A DNA stretch of 64,000 bases from Marinoscillum luteum (GCF_044005705.1 NZ_JBIPKE010000015.1:372001-436000); one strand, 5' to 3'; counted from the stretch's first letter, positions 16,777 to 26,669 are shown. Numbers and translations are program-made. Notes: generated from the sequence alone by a model not told the origin.

Positions 16777-17922
16777 ATGAAACATCTCACCATGTCAATC
16801 ATTGGAGGCGGGATCGCTGGTCTATGCACAGCCCTGGCCTTACAAAACCGTGGCATTCGCGCCGAAGTGTTTGAAGCCAGTCCGAAGCTGGAGCCCGTGG
16901 GTGCCGGACTAGGGCTGGGTGCCAATGCCATGCTGGCCTTTAAAGAACTTGGAATCTATGACGATGTGGTACAGATCGGCAAAAGTCTGCCTTCATTTAC
17001 GCTCTATGACCACCTGGGCAAGCGCATTTCTCATACACAGTTTGATCCCAATGACACCATCGGGAGCTTTACCATTCACCGCGCCAACCTCCACGAGCTG
17101 CTGCTCTCCAGGCTGGATCCTGCTCAGATTCACCTCGGCAAAAGGGTGGTGAAATACCAGGCAGAGGACTTCTCTGTCAGCCTCACTTTCGACGATGGCA
17201 GTACACACATCACCAACTACCTGATCGTGGCGGATGGCATTCACTCTGCCGTGAGACAAACCCTATTGCCAGCCTCTGTGCCCCGCTACTCGGGCTACAC
17301 CTGCTGGCGTGCTGTCATCGACAATACCTCCCTGAAAATAAGCCAGAGCTCAGAAACCTGGGGATCCAAAGGGCGGATCGGGCTGGTGCCCCTACCCGAC
17401 AACCTACTGTATTGGTTTATCTGTATCAATGCCAAAAAAGGAGACCTGAAGCACTATGGAGTAAAGGAGCTATCCAGCCGGTTCGATCAATATCATGCAC
17501 CCATCCCACAAGTATTGGCGGCAACAGACGACCATCAGTTGATCCACAACGACATCATAGACCTCAAACCTCTGAGTCAGTTTGCCTTTGGGCGAACCGT
17601 CCTCATCGGAGATGCCGCCCATGCCACCACCCCCAACATGGGTCAGGGTGCTTGTCAGGCCATAGAGGATGCCGTGGTGCTGGGCCAATGTGTAGAAAAG
17701 ATTACGGACACTGAGGAAGCCTTCCGGCTATTCGAAAAGCGCCGCCTCGGCCGTACCCGATGGATCGTGGACACCAGCTGGCGACTGGGCAAAGCAGCGC
17801 AGCTGGAAAACGGGCTTTTGATCGGCTTGCGAAATGCAGCGCTCAGAAGCCTGCCCCCCTCCGTAAATAACCGCCAATTGGACAAAATCAAAACCGTGGA
17901 CTTCTTGAGTAACACGAACTAA
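16777..17922 (+). CDS. FAD-dependent monooxygenase (PHBH/TetX-like)
   Basis: 381 residues. The N-terminal dinucleotide motif is GGGIAGLCTALALQNRG (around residues 8-24). The mid-protein DG motif is YLIVADGIHSAVR, and the FAD ribityl motif GDAAHATTPNMGQGACQAIED sits near residue 270. These are the three signatures of class A flavin monooxygenases, and the length is typical. It hydroxylates an aromatic or similar small molecule using NAD(P)H; the substrate is not deducible. It is probably expressed with or controlled by the preceding Crp-type regulator. Confidence 0.9.
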   Translation: MKHLTMSIIGGGIAGLCTALALQNRGIRAEVFEASPKLEPVGAGLGLGANAMLAFKELGIYDDVVQIGKSLPSFTLYDHLGKRISHTQFDPNDTIGSFTIHRANLHELLLSRLDPAQIHLGKRVVKYQAEDFSVSLTFDDGSTHITNYLIVADGIHSAVRQTLLPASVPRYSGYTCWRAVIDNTSLKISQSSETWGSKGRIGLVPLPDNLLYWFICINAKKGDLKHYGVKELSSRFDQYHAPIPQVLAATDDHQLIHNDIIDLKPLSQFAFGRTVLIGDAAHATTPNMGQGACQAIEDAVVLGQCVEKITDTEEAFRLFEKRRLGRTRWIVDTSWRLGKAAQLENGLLIGLRNAALRSLPPSVNNRQLDKIKTVDFLSNTN

Positions 17923-18048
17923 AAAAAACCTCATGTTTTGACCTGCGATAGTGTCATTGGAGGAATAGTATTCATGGAGAGGGTGTAAATTTGCGCATCT
18001 ATCCGGAGGTATCCGGTTTTTTGAAACATCAAACCATGAAGGAGCAGC

Positions 18049-18816
18049 ATGTTTAGGCATCAGGGAAAGAGCAGGACGCTAAAGCAAAACCTGCGGATTG
18101 CTTCTGTTTTGTCTTTTGTGGCCGGGATCGTCAACGTCACTGGCTTTCTGTCCTTCAACCAACTGACCACCAATGTCACCGGGCATTTTGCGCTGTTCAT
18201 CAATGATGTGGCCCATTTTGATTTTTGGAGAGGAACGATCTATTTCCTCTATATTTTCGTCTTCCTTTTCGGATCGTTTTTATCCAGTTTTCTGATCGAG
18301 CAGTTCAATAGCAGCAAAAAGTTAAACGTCTTTGTATTACCCACCATCATCGAATTCCTAATCCTGATTTTGATCCCGGTCTTCAGTCACCTTTCTGAAA
18401 TCAAATATCCGGACCTGGTGATTTGTGCGATGCTCTTGGCCATGGGGGTGCAAAACTCCTTTGTCACGAAGATCTCCAGCGCTGTGGTGCGAACCACCCA
18501 CCTGACGGGGCTCTTTACCGATCTGGGCATTGAGCTGTCGCAGCTCTTTTTTCCCAAGTCTTACCCTAATCGGGAAAAAATCAAATCGACGATGAAATTG
18601 CGAGTTTACATCATCTCGTTTTTCTTCCTGGGCGGCTTGATCGGGGGCTATCTCTACTCAAGGATGGGCCTGGGGCTGGATACGCTTATTTTCGGAGCGG
18701 TAATTTTGATTGTCAGCCTGTTTTTCGATGGATTGAAATACAAAGTGATCAGAAACAGAAGAAAATACCAGCAAAGAAAAACTGCGCAACTGAGTCAACA
18801 GCCGGTGAGTAAATGA
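18049..18816 (+). CDS. DUF1275 (YoaK-like) membrane protein
   Basis: 255 residues. The opening RIASVLSFVAGIVNVTGFLS followed by TTNVTGHFALF is the DUF1275 signature. At least six hydrophobic segments follow, as does the conserved AMGVQNSFVTKISSAVVRTTHLTG block. These proteins are inner-membrane and of unknown transport role. AAGGAG stands six bases before the ATG at 18049, supporting this start. Confidence 0.85.
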   Translation: MFRHQGKSRTLKQNLRIASVLSFVAGIVNVTGFLSFNQLTTNVTGHFALFINDVAHFDFWRGTIYFLYIFVFLFGSFLSSFLIEQFNSSKKLNVFVLPTIIEFLILILIPVFSHLSEIKYPDLVICAMLLAMGVQNSFVTKISSAVVRTTHLTGLFTDLGIELSQLFFPKSYPNREKIKSTMKLRVYIISFFFLGGLIGGYLYSRMGLGLDTLIFGAVILIVSLFFDGLKYKVIRNRRKYQQRKTAQLSQQPVSK

Positions 18817-18937
18817 CACTTTCTGTTCTTGGGAACTACATTACACTGATTTCGTCCATCAACAATACTTGGCCGAAAGAAGCCCTTGACGAATTGCTAC
18901 AAAACCCTTCTATTTGTAACCAATCCTTATCGAACCT

Positions 18938-19240
18938 ATGATCTTTATTACCCAACTCATCTACGTCATCGAAGGCCAGGAGGCCGTTTTCGATCAGTTT
19001 GAAAGCATTGCCATCCCCACCATCCTCAAATACAATGGTCGGCTCCTCCTCAGGGTGAGGCCAGACGATCAGGCCATCATAGAGCGGCACATAGACAAGC
19101 CTTATGAAATTCATCTGGTAGAGTTTGACTCAGAGCAGGATTTTAAAAACTTCACGCAGGACGAAGAGCGAAAGAAGTTTCTCCACCTGAAGGAGCAATC
19201 CATCAAAGCGTCGGTACTCGTACAAGGCACCAGGCTCTGA
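18938..19240 (+). CDS. Small ABM-fold protein (DUF1330-like)
   Basis: 100 residues, no signal or membrane segment. The pattern of beta strand, helix (AVFDQFESIAIPTILKYNG) and strand, ending EIHLVEFDSEQDFKNF, fits the dimeric alpha+beta barrel seen in DUF1330 and related stress or degradation proteins. Assignment is by pattern only. Its 3' end is 6 bp from the convergent VOC gene. Confidence 0.55.
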   Translation: MIFITQLIYVIEGQEAVFDQFESIAIPTILKYNGRLLLRVRPDDQAIIERHIDKPYEIHLVEFDSEQDFKNFTQDEERKKFLHLKEQSIKASVLVQGTRL

Positions 19241-19246
19241 TGTGCC

Positions 19247-19624
19247 TTACATCCCTGCCGGGGGTTGGTGAAAGGTCACCCGATTGCCTTCTGTATCCTC
19301 AAAGTGGGCCACATGCCCATACTCCCCTATGCTCGTCTTGGGGTTGAGCACTTTACCACCAGCTGGCTCTACCCTGGGCAGTACGTCATCGATCTCGGCC
19401 ACTCCAAAATAGATCAACGAGCCCTCATGCGAGGGCACATAAGATTCTGCCTTGATGAGGGTACCTCCAGAACCGGGCTGAGTGGGATTTGACGAAAACC
19501 AGGCCATCACAAAATTGCCGAAATCCCTGACATCCAGCTTTTGATCAAGGACGGTTTCATAAAACTTTTGGGCACGATCCATGTCTGTGACAGGGATTTC
19601 GAACCAGTGGACAGGATTGTTCAT
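19247..19624 (-). CDS. VOC-family (glyoxalase/bleomycin-resistance fold) protein
   Basis: 125 residues. It opens VHWFEIPVTDMDRAQKFYETVL, the standard VOC start, and ends GHVAHFEDTEGNRVTFHQPP, the second half of the fold. The histidine and glutamate positions that bind metal in glyoxalase I are partly present (HW near the start, E in DTEGN). Its role is unassigned, possibly metal-dependent lyase or binding. It is convergent with the 18938 gene. Confidence 0.8.
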   Translation of the reverse strand: MNNPVHWFEIPVTDMDRAQKFYETVLDQKLDVRDFGNFVMAWFSSNPTQPGSGGTLIKAESYVPSHEGSLIYFGVAEIDDVLPRVEPAGGKVLNPKTSIGEYGHVAHFEDTEGNRVTFHQPPAGM

Positions 19625-19758
19625 AAGTCAGGATTTTACGTTAGATCAATTTACTGAAATGATGTGAGAAAACGGAAATCAACAGCAAAAGACCAAAAGC
19701 CTTGATTTCGATCAATATTTGGGAAGGTTATCTTGCCCAATTTTGTAAAAAAAACAAA

Positions 19759-20331
19759 ATGAAGACCCCGTCAGAAGACCTCATACAGGACCTAATAGAG
19801 CGAACCAGACAAACGCTCAACGCCACAGAAAACCTGAAGCAGGAGCCCATAGATCTGCTCAACTGGAAGCCAGCGCCTGAGCGCTGGAGTGTGCTGGAGT
19901 GCATTGAGCACCTCAACCTCTATGGTGACTTTTACCTACCGGAAATTGCCCGTCGCATTCGTGAAAGTCAGAAACCGGCAGAACCCTACTTTTCAGCAGG
20001 CCTGCTGGGCGACTATTTTGCCAAGAGCATGCTCCCCAAGGAAAAGCTGAACAAGATGAAAACCTTCGACGATAAAAACCCCAATGGGAGTGACCTCTCC
20101 ATAGACACTATCGATCGGTTCATCGCTCAACAGAAAGAGCTACTGGTGCTGCTGAATAAGTCACGGAGTGTCAGCCTCAATAAGACCAAGACCTCCATCA
20201 GCATTTCCAAACTGATCACACTCAGGCTTGGTGACACCTTCCGGGTGGTGATCTATCACAACCAGAGACACCTCGTGCAGGCCAATAAAGTACTGAGCCT
20301 ACAGGCTAGTCCGGAAATGTCAAAAGTTTGA
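19759..20331 (+). CDS. DinB-family (DfsB-like) protein
   Basis: 190 residues from ATG 19759; a longer frame from 19702 lacks family character upstream. The four-helix-bundle signature shows in LNWKPAPERWSVLECIEHL (first metal histidine) and YHNQRHLVQANKVL (HxxxH) near the C-terminus. DinB-family proteins are metal-binding and often act as thiol-dependent S-transferases; the substrate here is unknown. The gene ends at a strong shared terminator. Confidence 0.8.
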   Translation: MKTPSEDLIQDLIERTRQTLNATENLKQEPIDLLNWKPAPERWSVLECIEHLNLYGDFYLPEIARRIRESQKPAEPYFSAGLLGDYFAKSMLPKEKLNKMKTFDDKNPNGSDLSIDTIDRFIAQQKELLVLLNKSRSVSLNKTKTSISISKLITLRLGDTFRVVIYHNQRHLVQANKVLSLQASPEMSKV

Positions 20332-20340
20332 CCCAAAACT

Positions 20341-20368
20341 AAAAAAGCGCATGTACATGCGCTTTTTT
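20341..20368. terminator. Bidirectional intrinsic terminator
   Basis: A perfect palindrome GCGCATGTACATGCGC is flanked by six A on the left and six T on the right. It lies between the convergent DinB and OsmC genes and can end transcription from both sides. Confidence 0.9.
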
Positions 20369-20389
20369 AGTTTCAGCTTCTTCCCCTGC

Positions 20390-20806
20390 TCACACCAAAG
20401 TAGCCGAAAGGGTGATTTTGGTATTGAGTAGCTTGGAAATCGGGCAAATCTCCTTGGCCTTTTCGGCTATCTCCTGAAACTGAGCGGCCGAAATTTTGGC
20501 CACTTTGCCTTTCAGCTCCAGGTGGCTCATGGTAATGGCGCCATCCTCAAAGGTGATTTTGGCTGCCGTGTCCAGATCCTCCGGAGGAAACCCGGCCTCA
20601 CTGAGCAGAAAGCTCAACTGCATGGTGAAGCATCCGGCATGCGCCGCTCCTATCAGCTCTTCGGGGTTGGTCCCCACCCCATCTTCAAATCTTGTCTTAA
20701 AAGAATACTGAGTATCCTTCAAAGTGGTGCTTTCGGTGGAAATAGTTCCTTTCCCGTCCTTACCTGTTCCTTTCCAGTTGGCACTGGCATTTCGTGTAAA
20801 TTTCAT
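20390..20806 (-). CDS. OsmC/Ohr-family peroxide-reducing protein
   Basis: 138 residues. Contains NPEELIGAAHAGCFTMQLSFLL with the first catalytic cysteine and KAKEICPISKLLNTKI with the second, spaced as in OsmC-type thiol peroxidases. It acts in the cytoplasm on organic peroxides. The start MKFTRNASANWKGTGKDGKG is the common OsmC start. Confidence 0.9.
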   Translation of the reverse strand: MKFTRNASANWKGTGKDGKGTISTESTTLKDTQYSFKTRFEDGVGTNPEELIGAAHAGCFTMQLSFLLSEAGFPPEDLDTAAKITFEDGAITMSHLELKGKVAKISAAQFQEIAEKAKEICPISKLLNTKITLSATLV

Positions 20807-20819
20807 ATCGTGGTTTATT

Positions 20820-21384
20820 TTTAGGTGACTGAAAATCCCTTATCTGTGAAAGATACAATTTCGTAAATTGTTTGCTCAGAACATCCATTTCCCGCTGATT
20901 TGTCTAAAGTCTCGAATCAAGAAATATTTGTGTTTGGTAACTTTGATATAGTTAAATTTTGTAATACCGAGATAATGCGCAGTGAACTTAGAAAAGTAAA
21001 AACGTAAAGGCGGGCGGGGCATCCAAAGCAAGTGTGAATCATTTTGACTCTAACAATTCTCAAAACTGCCCAAATCCGCTGAGTCAAAATGATTTTTTGC
21101 GTGCGACCGGCTAGGTTGGTGCCTCCTTTATGTGGAATCATCAATTGTTTTCTTTGCCTACGCGGCCCGAGGCAAGCAAAGAAAATGAAGGGTAAGTAGC
21201 TAACAAGCTAGATTGAGCAATATCAGGTGTCAAATCATCACCATCACTCCCTAAGACAATCTCCCCACCTGCGTTTGACCCGAAGCCCTCCAGAAAAAAA
21301 AATCAAAATATTTAATCTCAAAAACAGAAACATATAACACCCTCCCGCCGTATCCCTATATTATCTCACAAATAGAAAGATACC
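20820..21384. other. Gene-free interval with two perfect inverted repeats
   Basis: No gene is supported here. AATCATTTTGACTC (21037-21050) and GAGTCAAAATGATT (21081-21094) form a 14-bp stem with a 30-base loop followed by a T run. TTTTCTTTG (21148-21156) and CAAAGAAAA (21177-21185), with CCT/AGG inside, form a second. The stretch could hold small-RNA ends, terminators or remnants of a mobile element. The only open frame through it (minus strand) has no protein-like features. Confidence 0.5.
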
Positions 21385-21708
21385 ATGAAAGGATACCTGG
21401 GCGAATTCGAAGAGCTTGTTTTACTCACCATAGCCAATCTGGGCAGCGATGCTTACGGACTGGCCCTGATCAGGGACATCAACGAACGAGCGGGACGCAA
21501 CCTGAGCATGGGCGGAATGCACTCCACTCTGACCCGCCTGGAAGAAAAAGGCTACATCACTTCCCATCTCGGCGAACCCACCAGAGAACGTGGGGGGCGC
21601 AGAAAACGCTATTTTGAGCTAACCAACAGTGGAATTGCCAGCCTGAATGACATGAAAGCACTCCGCGACGAACTCTGGGCCAACGCCAAAGTGAACCTGT
21701 CGATATGA
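21385..21708 (+). CDS. PadR-family transcriptional regulator
   Basis: 107 residues. The winged helix is visible as LVLLTIANLGSDAYGLALIRDI, then GGMHSTLTRLEEKGYITS and RKRYFELTNSG. The stop overlaps the start of the following permease by 4 nt (ATGA), so the two are co-transcribed. PadR proteins paired with such permeases normally repress the pair. Confidence 0.9.
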   Translation: MKGYLGEFEELVLLTIANLGSDAYGLALIRDINERAGRNLSMGGMHSTLTRLEEKGYITSHLGEPTRERGGRRKRYFELTNSGIASLNDMKALRDELWANAKVNLSI

Positions 21709-24332
21709 AGAAATCACGCACACCCTCCCCCCCACGGCTTGCCCAAAGGATCTTCCAATGGTGGGCCGGATCGGCCGATACAGAAGATCTTCTGGGCGAC
21801 CTGGATGAGCAGTTTGTTTACAATCTGCAGACTAAAGGAAGACGCAGGTCACAATGGATCTACAGCCTGCAGGTCTGCTCACTCCTGTTTTCATATGCCC
21901 TCAGAAAGCGCAAGCGCGCAGCCTCCTACTCCACCTACTACCCCAATAACTCCATGGCCATGCTCCAGAATTATTTCAAAATAGCCATCAGAAACTTTCA
22001 GAAACAAAAGCTCTTCACGGTCATCAACATCGTGGGACTGGCCCTCGGCATGTCTATATGCCTCCTGGCACTTTCCATGTTTGTGTCCATTTTTCGATTC
22101 GATGAGTTTCACACTCAGAAGGATCGCATTTTCCAGGTCAACACCCGAATAGCTGACCGCAATCAAAAGGACCTGTATGCCTCCACGTTCAATGCCGTAG
22201 GTGATTATATGGGTGAAAAGTATCCCTTTATTGAGCAGGTCATCAAGATAAAAAGTGGATTCAATCCCGAAATCCACCATCAGGGTAACCTCATGTCTTT
22301 CCATGGGTACTTTGCGGGTTCTTCCTTTTTCGAGACGTTCAGCTTCCCGCTGATCAGCGGTAATCCCGCCACCGCACTGGCAGAACCTTTCAGTATCGTT
22401 TTGACCAAATCAATGGCCGAAACGCTCTTTCGGGATACCAATCCCATGGGCAAGACCCTCGAAACAGCGACAGGAACTTACCGGGTCACCGGAGTGATGG
22501 CAGACCTGAAGCAAACCCATTTCTATTTTCAGGTACTCACCTCCCATCAGACTTATGAAATACTACATGCCGGAACAAACCTGCAGTCTGACTGGAAAAC
22601 CTATCGCAATAATTATGTCTACCTCCTACTAAAACCCAATACTTCACCCGAAGCGCTGAGTGACGCCCTTGCCCAGGTGAGTGCCAGAGCCTCAGAGTTC
22701 AACCCCGATCGAAGCATTATACTGGAATCGACCAAACTCGCACGCATTATTCCTTCCTGGAGCATCAGCAACGGACTGGGAGTAGGTTGGGATCTGCCCA
22801 CCATGATTTTCTTCATGGCGCTGGGGCTGCTCATTCTTATGCCAGCCATTTTCAACTATACCAACCTCTCCGTCGCCCGAGCACTCAGACGAGCAAAAGA
22901 AATAGGCATCAGAAAGGTAGTGGGTGCCGAAAAAAATCAGATCCGGGCGCAGTTTGTTGTGGAGACTATCCTGCTCACATTCCTGGCGCTCATTGGTTCC
23001 ATTTTCATTTTCAAACTCATTCAGACGGAATTTCTCACCATGATCATCGGCGCAGATTCACTGGACACTTCGCTCAGTCTGTCTGTGCTAGCGGTATTCA
23101 TTCTATTCAGCCTGATCATCGGGATTGTGGCGGGAATCTTCCCGGCGATGTACTTCTCCAGGCTCAACCCCGTTCATACCATCAAAGGCGAAATTAAGAG
23201 CAGATCGGGTGGTGTTTCGGGGATCAGAAAGGGGCTTTTTGTTTTTCAGTTTTTCGTGTCACTGGTCTTCGTCATTGGAGTAGGTGCCATTACTAAGCAA
23301 TATGCCTATGTCCTCAACTACAACCACGGGTTTCAGTCAGACAACATTCTGGCGGTCCCTTTTCAAAACATTGACAAACAAGTGGTCATCAATGAGTTCA
23401 AAACTCACCCGGATGTAAAGGCGGTCACTGCTGCCTCCAACCTACCGGGACTCCCACTCCCTATCATGGTGGACATCACACCTAATGAAATAGACACCCT
23501 CACCGTCCATCAGGTATTCATAGGTGAGGATTTTATTGAGAACATGGGCATGACCCTCACATGGGGAGAAAGTGGCAACCAACAACGGTCTACTCGAAAC
23601 GAGGAGCTGGTGCTGGTGAATGAGCAGTTTCTCAGGTCCACCGCCGTATTTGGTGCTCAGCAAGATTCACTTGTTTTTTCCCTGAGTGATGGCACCAGGT
23701 GCCGCATCGTTGGGGCACTGAAAGATTTCAATTTTGAACCGCTGAATGAACTCATTCAACCCCTGGTTTTCCGATATTCACTCGCAGAAAGCAACTTCGC
23801 CCTCCTGACTGTTCACTCCAAAGACATCAAGAAAACAATCAATGACCTGGACGCCATCTGGACGGGCATCGACCAAAAAGCTTCTTTTGAGGCCTCCTTT
23901 CTGGATGACAAAATTGAACAGGCCTACTACTTTCTGGTCATCCAGATCAAAATTTTTGGATTTCTAAGCGCTTTAGCCATCGTCATTTCCTGCCTGGGCC
24001 TACTGGGGATGGTCTCCTACACTACCGAGAACCGTACCAAGGAGATTGCCATCAGAAAAATCATGGGTGCTTCCAACAACAGCCTCTACTACACCCTGAC
24101 CAAAGATTTCGTGAAGCTCATCCTGATCGCCGCAGTGATCGCTATTCCATTCTCCTACTTCTTTTATGACATGGTCTTGCTAAGGATCTTTCTCAGCTAT
24201 AGTGATGGGCTGGGCCTACCGGAAATGGTGCTCAGCATCGCTTTCCTTTTCCTGGTCGGCTTTGCGGCTATCTACTGGCAAACCTTTCGGGTGACCAGAG
24301 AAAATCCTGCATCCAATCTGAGGCATGAGTAG
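21705..24332 (+). CDS. FtsX/MacB-type ABC permease with PadR-linked prefix domain
   Basis: 875 residues. The first 70 residues (PPRLAQRIFQWW..EDLLGDLDEQF) are the permease prefix domain found only in PadR-paired permeases. Two MacB_PCD/FtsX modules follow: N-terminal TM near residues 100-120, a large periplasmic domain, TMs around 365-490 with RRAKEIGIRKVVGAEKNQI, a second periplasmic domain, and final TMs with TENRTKEIAIRKIMGASNNS. The matching ATPase is not in the neighbourhood. Such permeases are stress- or lipid-related exporters in Bacteroidota. Confidence 0.88.
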   Translation: MKKSRTPSPPRLAQRIFQWWAGSADTEDLLGDLDEQFVYNLQTKGRRRSQWIYSLQVCSLLFSYALRKRKRAASYSTYYPNNSMAMLQNYFKIAIRNFQKQKLFTVINIVGLALGMSICLLALSMFVSIFRFDEFHTQKDRIFQVNTRIADRNQKDLYASTFNAVGDYMGEKYPFIEQVIKIKSGFNPEIHHQGNLMSFHGYFAGSSFFETFSFPLISGNPATALAEPFSIVLTKSMAETLFRDTNPMGKTLETATGTYRVTGVMADLKQTHFYFQVLTSHQTYEILHAGTNLQSDWKTYRNNYVYLLLKPNTSPEALSDALAQVSARASEFNPDRSIILESTKLARIIPSWSISNGLGVGWDLPTMIFFMALGLLILMPAIFNYTNLSVARALRRAKEIGIRKVVGAEKNQIRAQFVVETILLTFLALIGSIFIFKLIQTEFLTMIIGADSLDTSLSLSVLAVFILFSLIIGIVAGIFPAMYFSRLNPVHTIKGEIKSRSGGVSGIRKGLFVFQFFVSLVFVIGVGAITKQYAYVLNYNHGFQSDNILAVPFQNIDKQVVINEFKTHPDVKAVTAASNLPGLPLPIMVDITPNEIDTLTVHQVFIGEDFIENMGMTLTWGESGNQQRSTRNEELVLVNEQFLRSTAVFGAQQDSLVFSLSDGTRCRIVGALKDFNFEPLNELIQPLVFRYSLAESNFALLTVHSKDIKKTINDLDAIWTGIDQKASFEASFLDDKIEQAYYFLVIQIKIFGFLSALAIVISCLGLLGMVSYTTENRTKEIAIRKIMGASNNSLYYTLTKDFVKLILIAAVIAIPFSYFFYDMVLLRIFLSYSDGLGLPEMVLSIAFLFLVGFAAIYWQTFRVTRENPASNLRHE

Positions 24333-24350
24333 GTGTTTGAAATCGCAACT

Positions 24351-25511
24351 TTAATTCGAATTGTCCATCAACCACCTCACCATCTCTGCAACAATCGACT
24401 GCCAGTAGGATTCGTTGTGCTGCATATCGGGGTGCACCGCGGTATGAATCTGATCCTTTGGGAAGCCCCGCGAAACGAGCTGATCAGCTATCCTGGTCAT
24501 ATTAGTGGCTGTGGAAGCCTCCTCAGCTCCTCCGGCCGATAGGTATAGTCGGGTATTGGGGTGAAGCGCTATCATATCTGTGAAATCAAAAATCTCCGGG
24601 TTAAACCAAAATGCAGGTGATGGAGCTCCTACCCTGCTAAATACTTCAGGGTGTTTCATGCCGGCATAGTAGGAAATCAATCCACCCAATGAGCTCCCCA
24701 CAATGGCGGTATGAGCAGCCTGCGGCCTTGTTCTGTAATGATCATCTATAAATGGCTTGAGGGTTTTTATCAGAAAATCAACATAAGCCTCACCTTCTCC
24801 ACCACCATAATCTGTGTTGGCCCATGGGGCGTATTCATCAATTCTTTTGTCACCACCATTGTCTACAGCCACCACAATCGCTGCGAAACCTTCCTGCTCA
24901 TAAAGTTCATTGAGCGCTTCATCCACACCCCACTCCCCGGAGAAGGAACTCGCCGCGTCAAAAACGTTTTGTCCATCGTGCATGTAGATAACCGGATACC
25001 GCTCATCGCTCTCTGTATAATCCGGGGGTATGTAAATCCAAATCCTTCTGGACCTATTGAGCTGAGGTATTTCAAACTGGTCAATAGTCGTCACATTTGA
25101 CGCAGGTGTAGAACTCACTGGATTGGCTGTGCCTGACAAGTCTTCCCATGAGGCAATACTCACGATGACGGTATCAGGCAACCCGGTAAAGGAATAACTC
25201 CGGTTTTCGATCTTCTCACCAGATGCATTCCCCTCTACAGTTGCCCAGCTTCCCCTTGTAAACTTAAATGCAATGGGACCATCACCATCGAGGGTGATGT
25301 AGGGTTGGTCACCTTCCTGCAATAAGAAATCACCGTCCGCCGGATTCCACCCATTGAACGAGCCCGCTATATAAATAGAATCCCCTTCGGGATGTTTATC
25401 CGGCAGGCTTTCAATGACAAACGTCACCTGTCCCGAGCTTCCAAAACTCACAGTCAGGGTAATCAGGAGTATCGCGCATTTTACCGGCATCATTTCAAGT
25501 GACGCGTTCAA
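24351..25511 (-). CDS. Secreted alpha/beta-hydrolase (esterase D/IroE-like) with N-terminal CBM48/20-like domain
   Basis: 386 residues. A signal peptide at the start is followed by a glycogen-binding-type domain (IYIAGSFNGWNPADGDF). The catalytic domain opens RRIWIYIPPDYTES and VIYMHDGQNVFD, with the nucleophile in IVGSSLGGL and a late His in PDMQHNESYW, the pattern of the Fes/IroE/esterase D group. The first ATG overlaps the hisB stop by 4 nt; MMPVKCAILLI at residue 7 is another possible start. It is probably co-transcribed with the his genes without an obvious functional link. The substrate is unknown. Confidence 0.82.
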   Translation of the reverse strand: MNASLEMMPVKCAILLITLTVSFGSSGQVTFVIESLPDKHPEGDSIYIAGSFNGWNPADGDFLLQEGDQPYITLDGDGPIAFKFTRGSWATVEGNASGEKIENRSYSFTGLPDTVIVSIASWEDLSGTANPVSSTPASNVTTIDQFEIPQLNRSRRIWIYIPPDYTESDERYPVIYMHDGQNVFDAASSFSGEWGVDEALNELYEQEGFAAIVVAVDNGGDKRIDEYAPWANTDYGGGEGEAYVDFLIKTLKPFIDDHYRTRPQAAHTAIVGSSLGGLISYYAGMKHPEVFSRVGAPSPAFWFNPEIFDFTDMIALHPNTRLYLSAGGAEEASTATNMTRIADQLVSRGFPKDQIHTAVHPDMQHNESYWQSIVAEMVRWLMDNSN

Positions 25512-26602
25512 AGCACTCCTTTAGTACTTGGGAGGCTGCTCATCTCATCAGGGTTCCGCTTAATAGCCATTTTGATGGCTTTAGCCCATGCCTTGAAGAT
25601 CCCTTCGATTTTATGGTGTTCGTTGTCTCCCTCAGCTTTGATGTTGAGGTTACATTTGGCGGTATCTGAGAAGGACTTAAAAAAATGCATGAACATCTCA
25701 GTGGGCATCTCTCCTATTTTCTCTCTTTTGAACTCCGGCTCCCATACGAGCCAGGGGCGACCGCCAAAATCGATGGCTACCTGAGCCAGCACATCGTCCA
25801 TGGGCAGTAAAAATCCATATCGATTGATTCCTTTTTTATCACCCAGCGCCTTCAGAAAACATTCACCCAGCGCAAGCGCCGTATCTTCTATGGTGTGGTG
25901 CTCATCTATGTGCAAATCACCCTTTACCTTCACAGTCAGGTCAATGCCACCGTGCTTACCCAGCTGATCCAGCATGTGATCAAAAAAACCAAGCCCGGTC
26001 TCTATGGAAGTATTCCCGGCACCATCCAAATTCACCGCTATAGCAATGTCCGTCTCTTTGGTGGTTCGCTGTACCGAAGCTTTTCTGGGATGCAAAATCA
26101 AATATTCATAGATCTCCTTCCAACTGGCGGTGGTCAGCTCAGCATCGGTTACGGCTTCATCAGCTATGTGGATGGCTTTACACCCCAGGTTTCTTGCCAA
26201 CTGCACATCAGTGGCCCTATCCCCCAGGACATAGCTGTTTTTGAGATCAAAAGTACCATCCTGATATTGCGTGAGCATGCCCGTACCCGGTTTCCTATTG
26301 GGGTGGTTGTCCTTTGGGAAATGTTCGTCTATGTGCACAGAATCAAACTTGATCCCTTCACTCTCCAACGTCCTCATGATCAGATTATGCACCGGCCAGA
26401 AGGTATCCTCAGGAAAGGCATCCGTACCAAGACCATCCTGATTGGTGACCATAGCTAACACATAGTTGGATTCAGCCTGAATTTTTCTCAGGTAAAAAAA
26501 CACATCTGGTAGGAAATTGAGCTTGTCAATGTGATCGATTTGTTCGTCTGCTGTCTCGGCATTGATGGTGCCGTCCCGGTCTATAAAAAGGATTGGTCTC
26601 AT
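25508..26602 (-). CDS. hisB: Bifunctional histidinol-phosphatase / imidazoleglycerol-phosphate dehydratase
   Basis: 364 residues. The N-terminal HAD phosphatase starts FIDRDGTINAE (nucleophile and acid Asp), with VTNQDG and YVLGDRATDVQLA. The C-terminal dehydratase has the manganese-binding repeats DEHHTIEDTALALGE and EHHKIEGIFKAWAKAI. It catalyses steps 7 and 9 (dehydration of IGP, dephosphorylation of histidinol-P) of histidine synthesis. It is the fourth his gene in the operon, 67 bp after hisC, and overlaps the downstream esterase by 4 nt. Confidence 0.95.
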   Translation of the reverse strand: MRPILFIDRDGTINAETADEQIDHIDKLNFLPDVFFYLRKIQAESNYVLAMVTNQDGLGTDAFPEDTFWPVHNLIMRTLESEGIKFDSVHIDEHFPKDNHPNRKPGTGMLTQYQDGTFDLKNSYVLGDRATDVQLARNLGCKAIHIADEAVTDAELTTASWKEIYEYLILHPRKASVQRTTKETDIAIAVNLDGAGNTSIETGLGFFDHMLDQLGKHGGIDLTVKVKGDLHIDEHHTIEDTALALGECFLKALGDKKGINRYGFLLPMDDVLAQVAIDFGGRPWLVWEPEFKREKIGEMPTEMFMHFFKSFSDTAKCNLNIKAEGDNEHHKIEGIFKAWAKAIKMAIKRNPDEMSSLPSTKGVL

Positions 26603-26669
26603 GGATACAAATTAAATGAACTAAACTAAAACTACCGTGAGGCAGTGCTTTCAATAAGTGAAATAGCTT

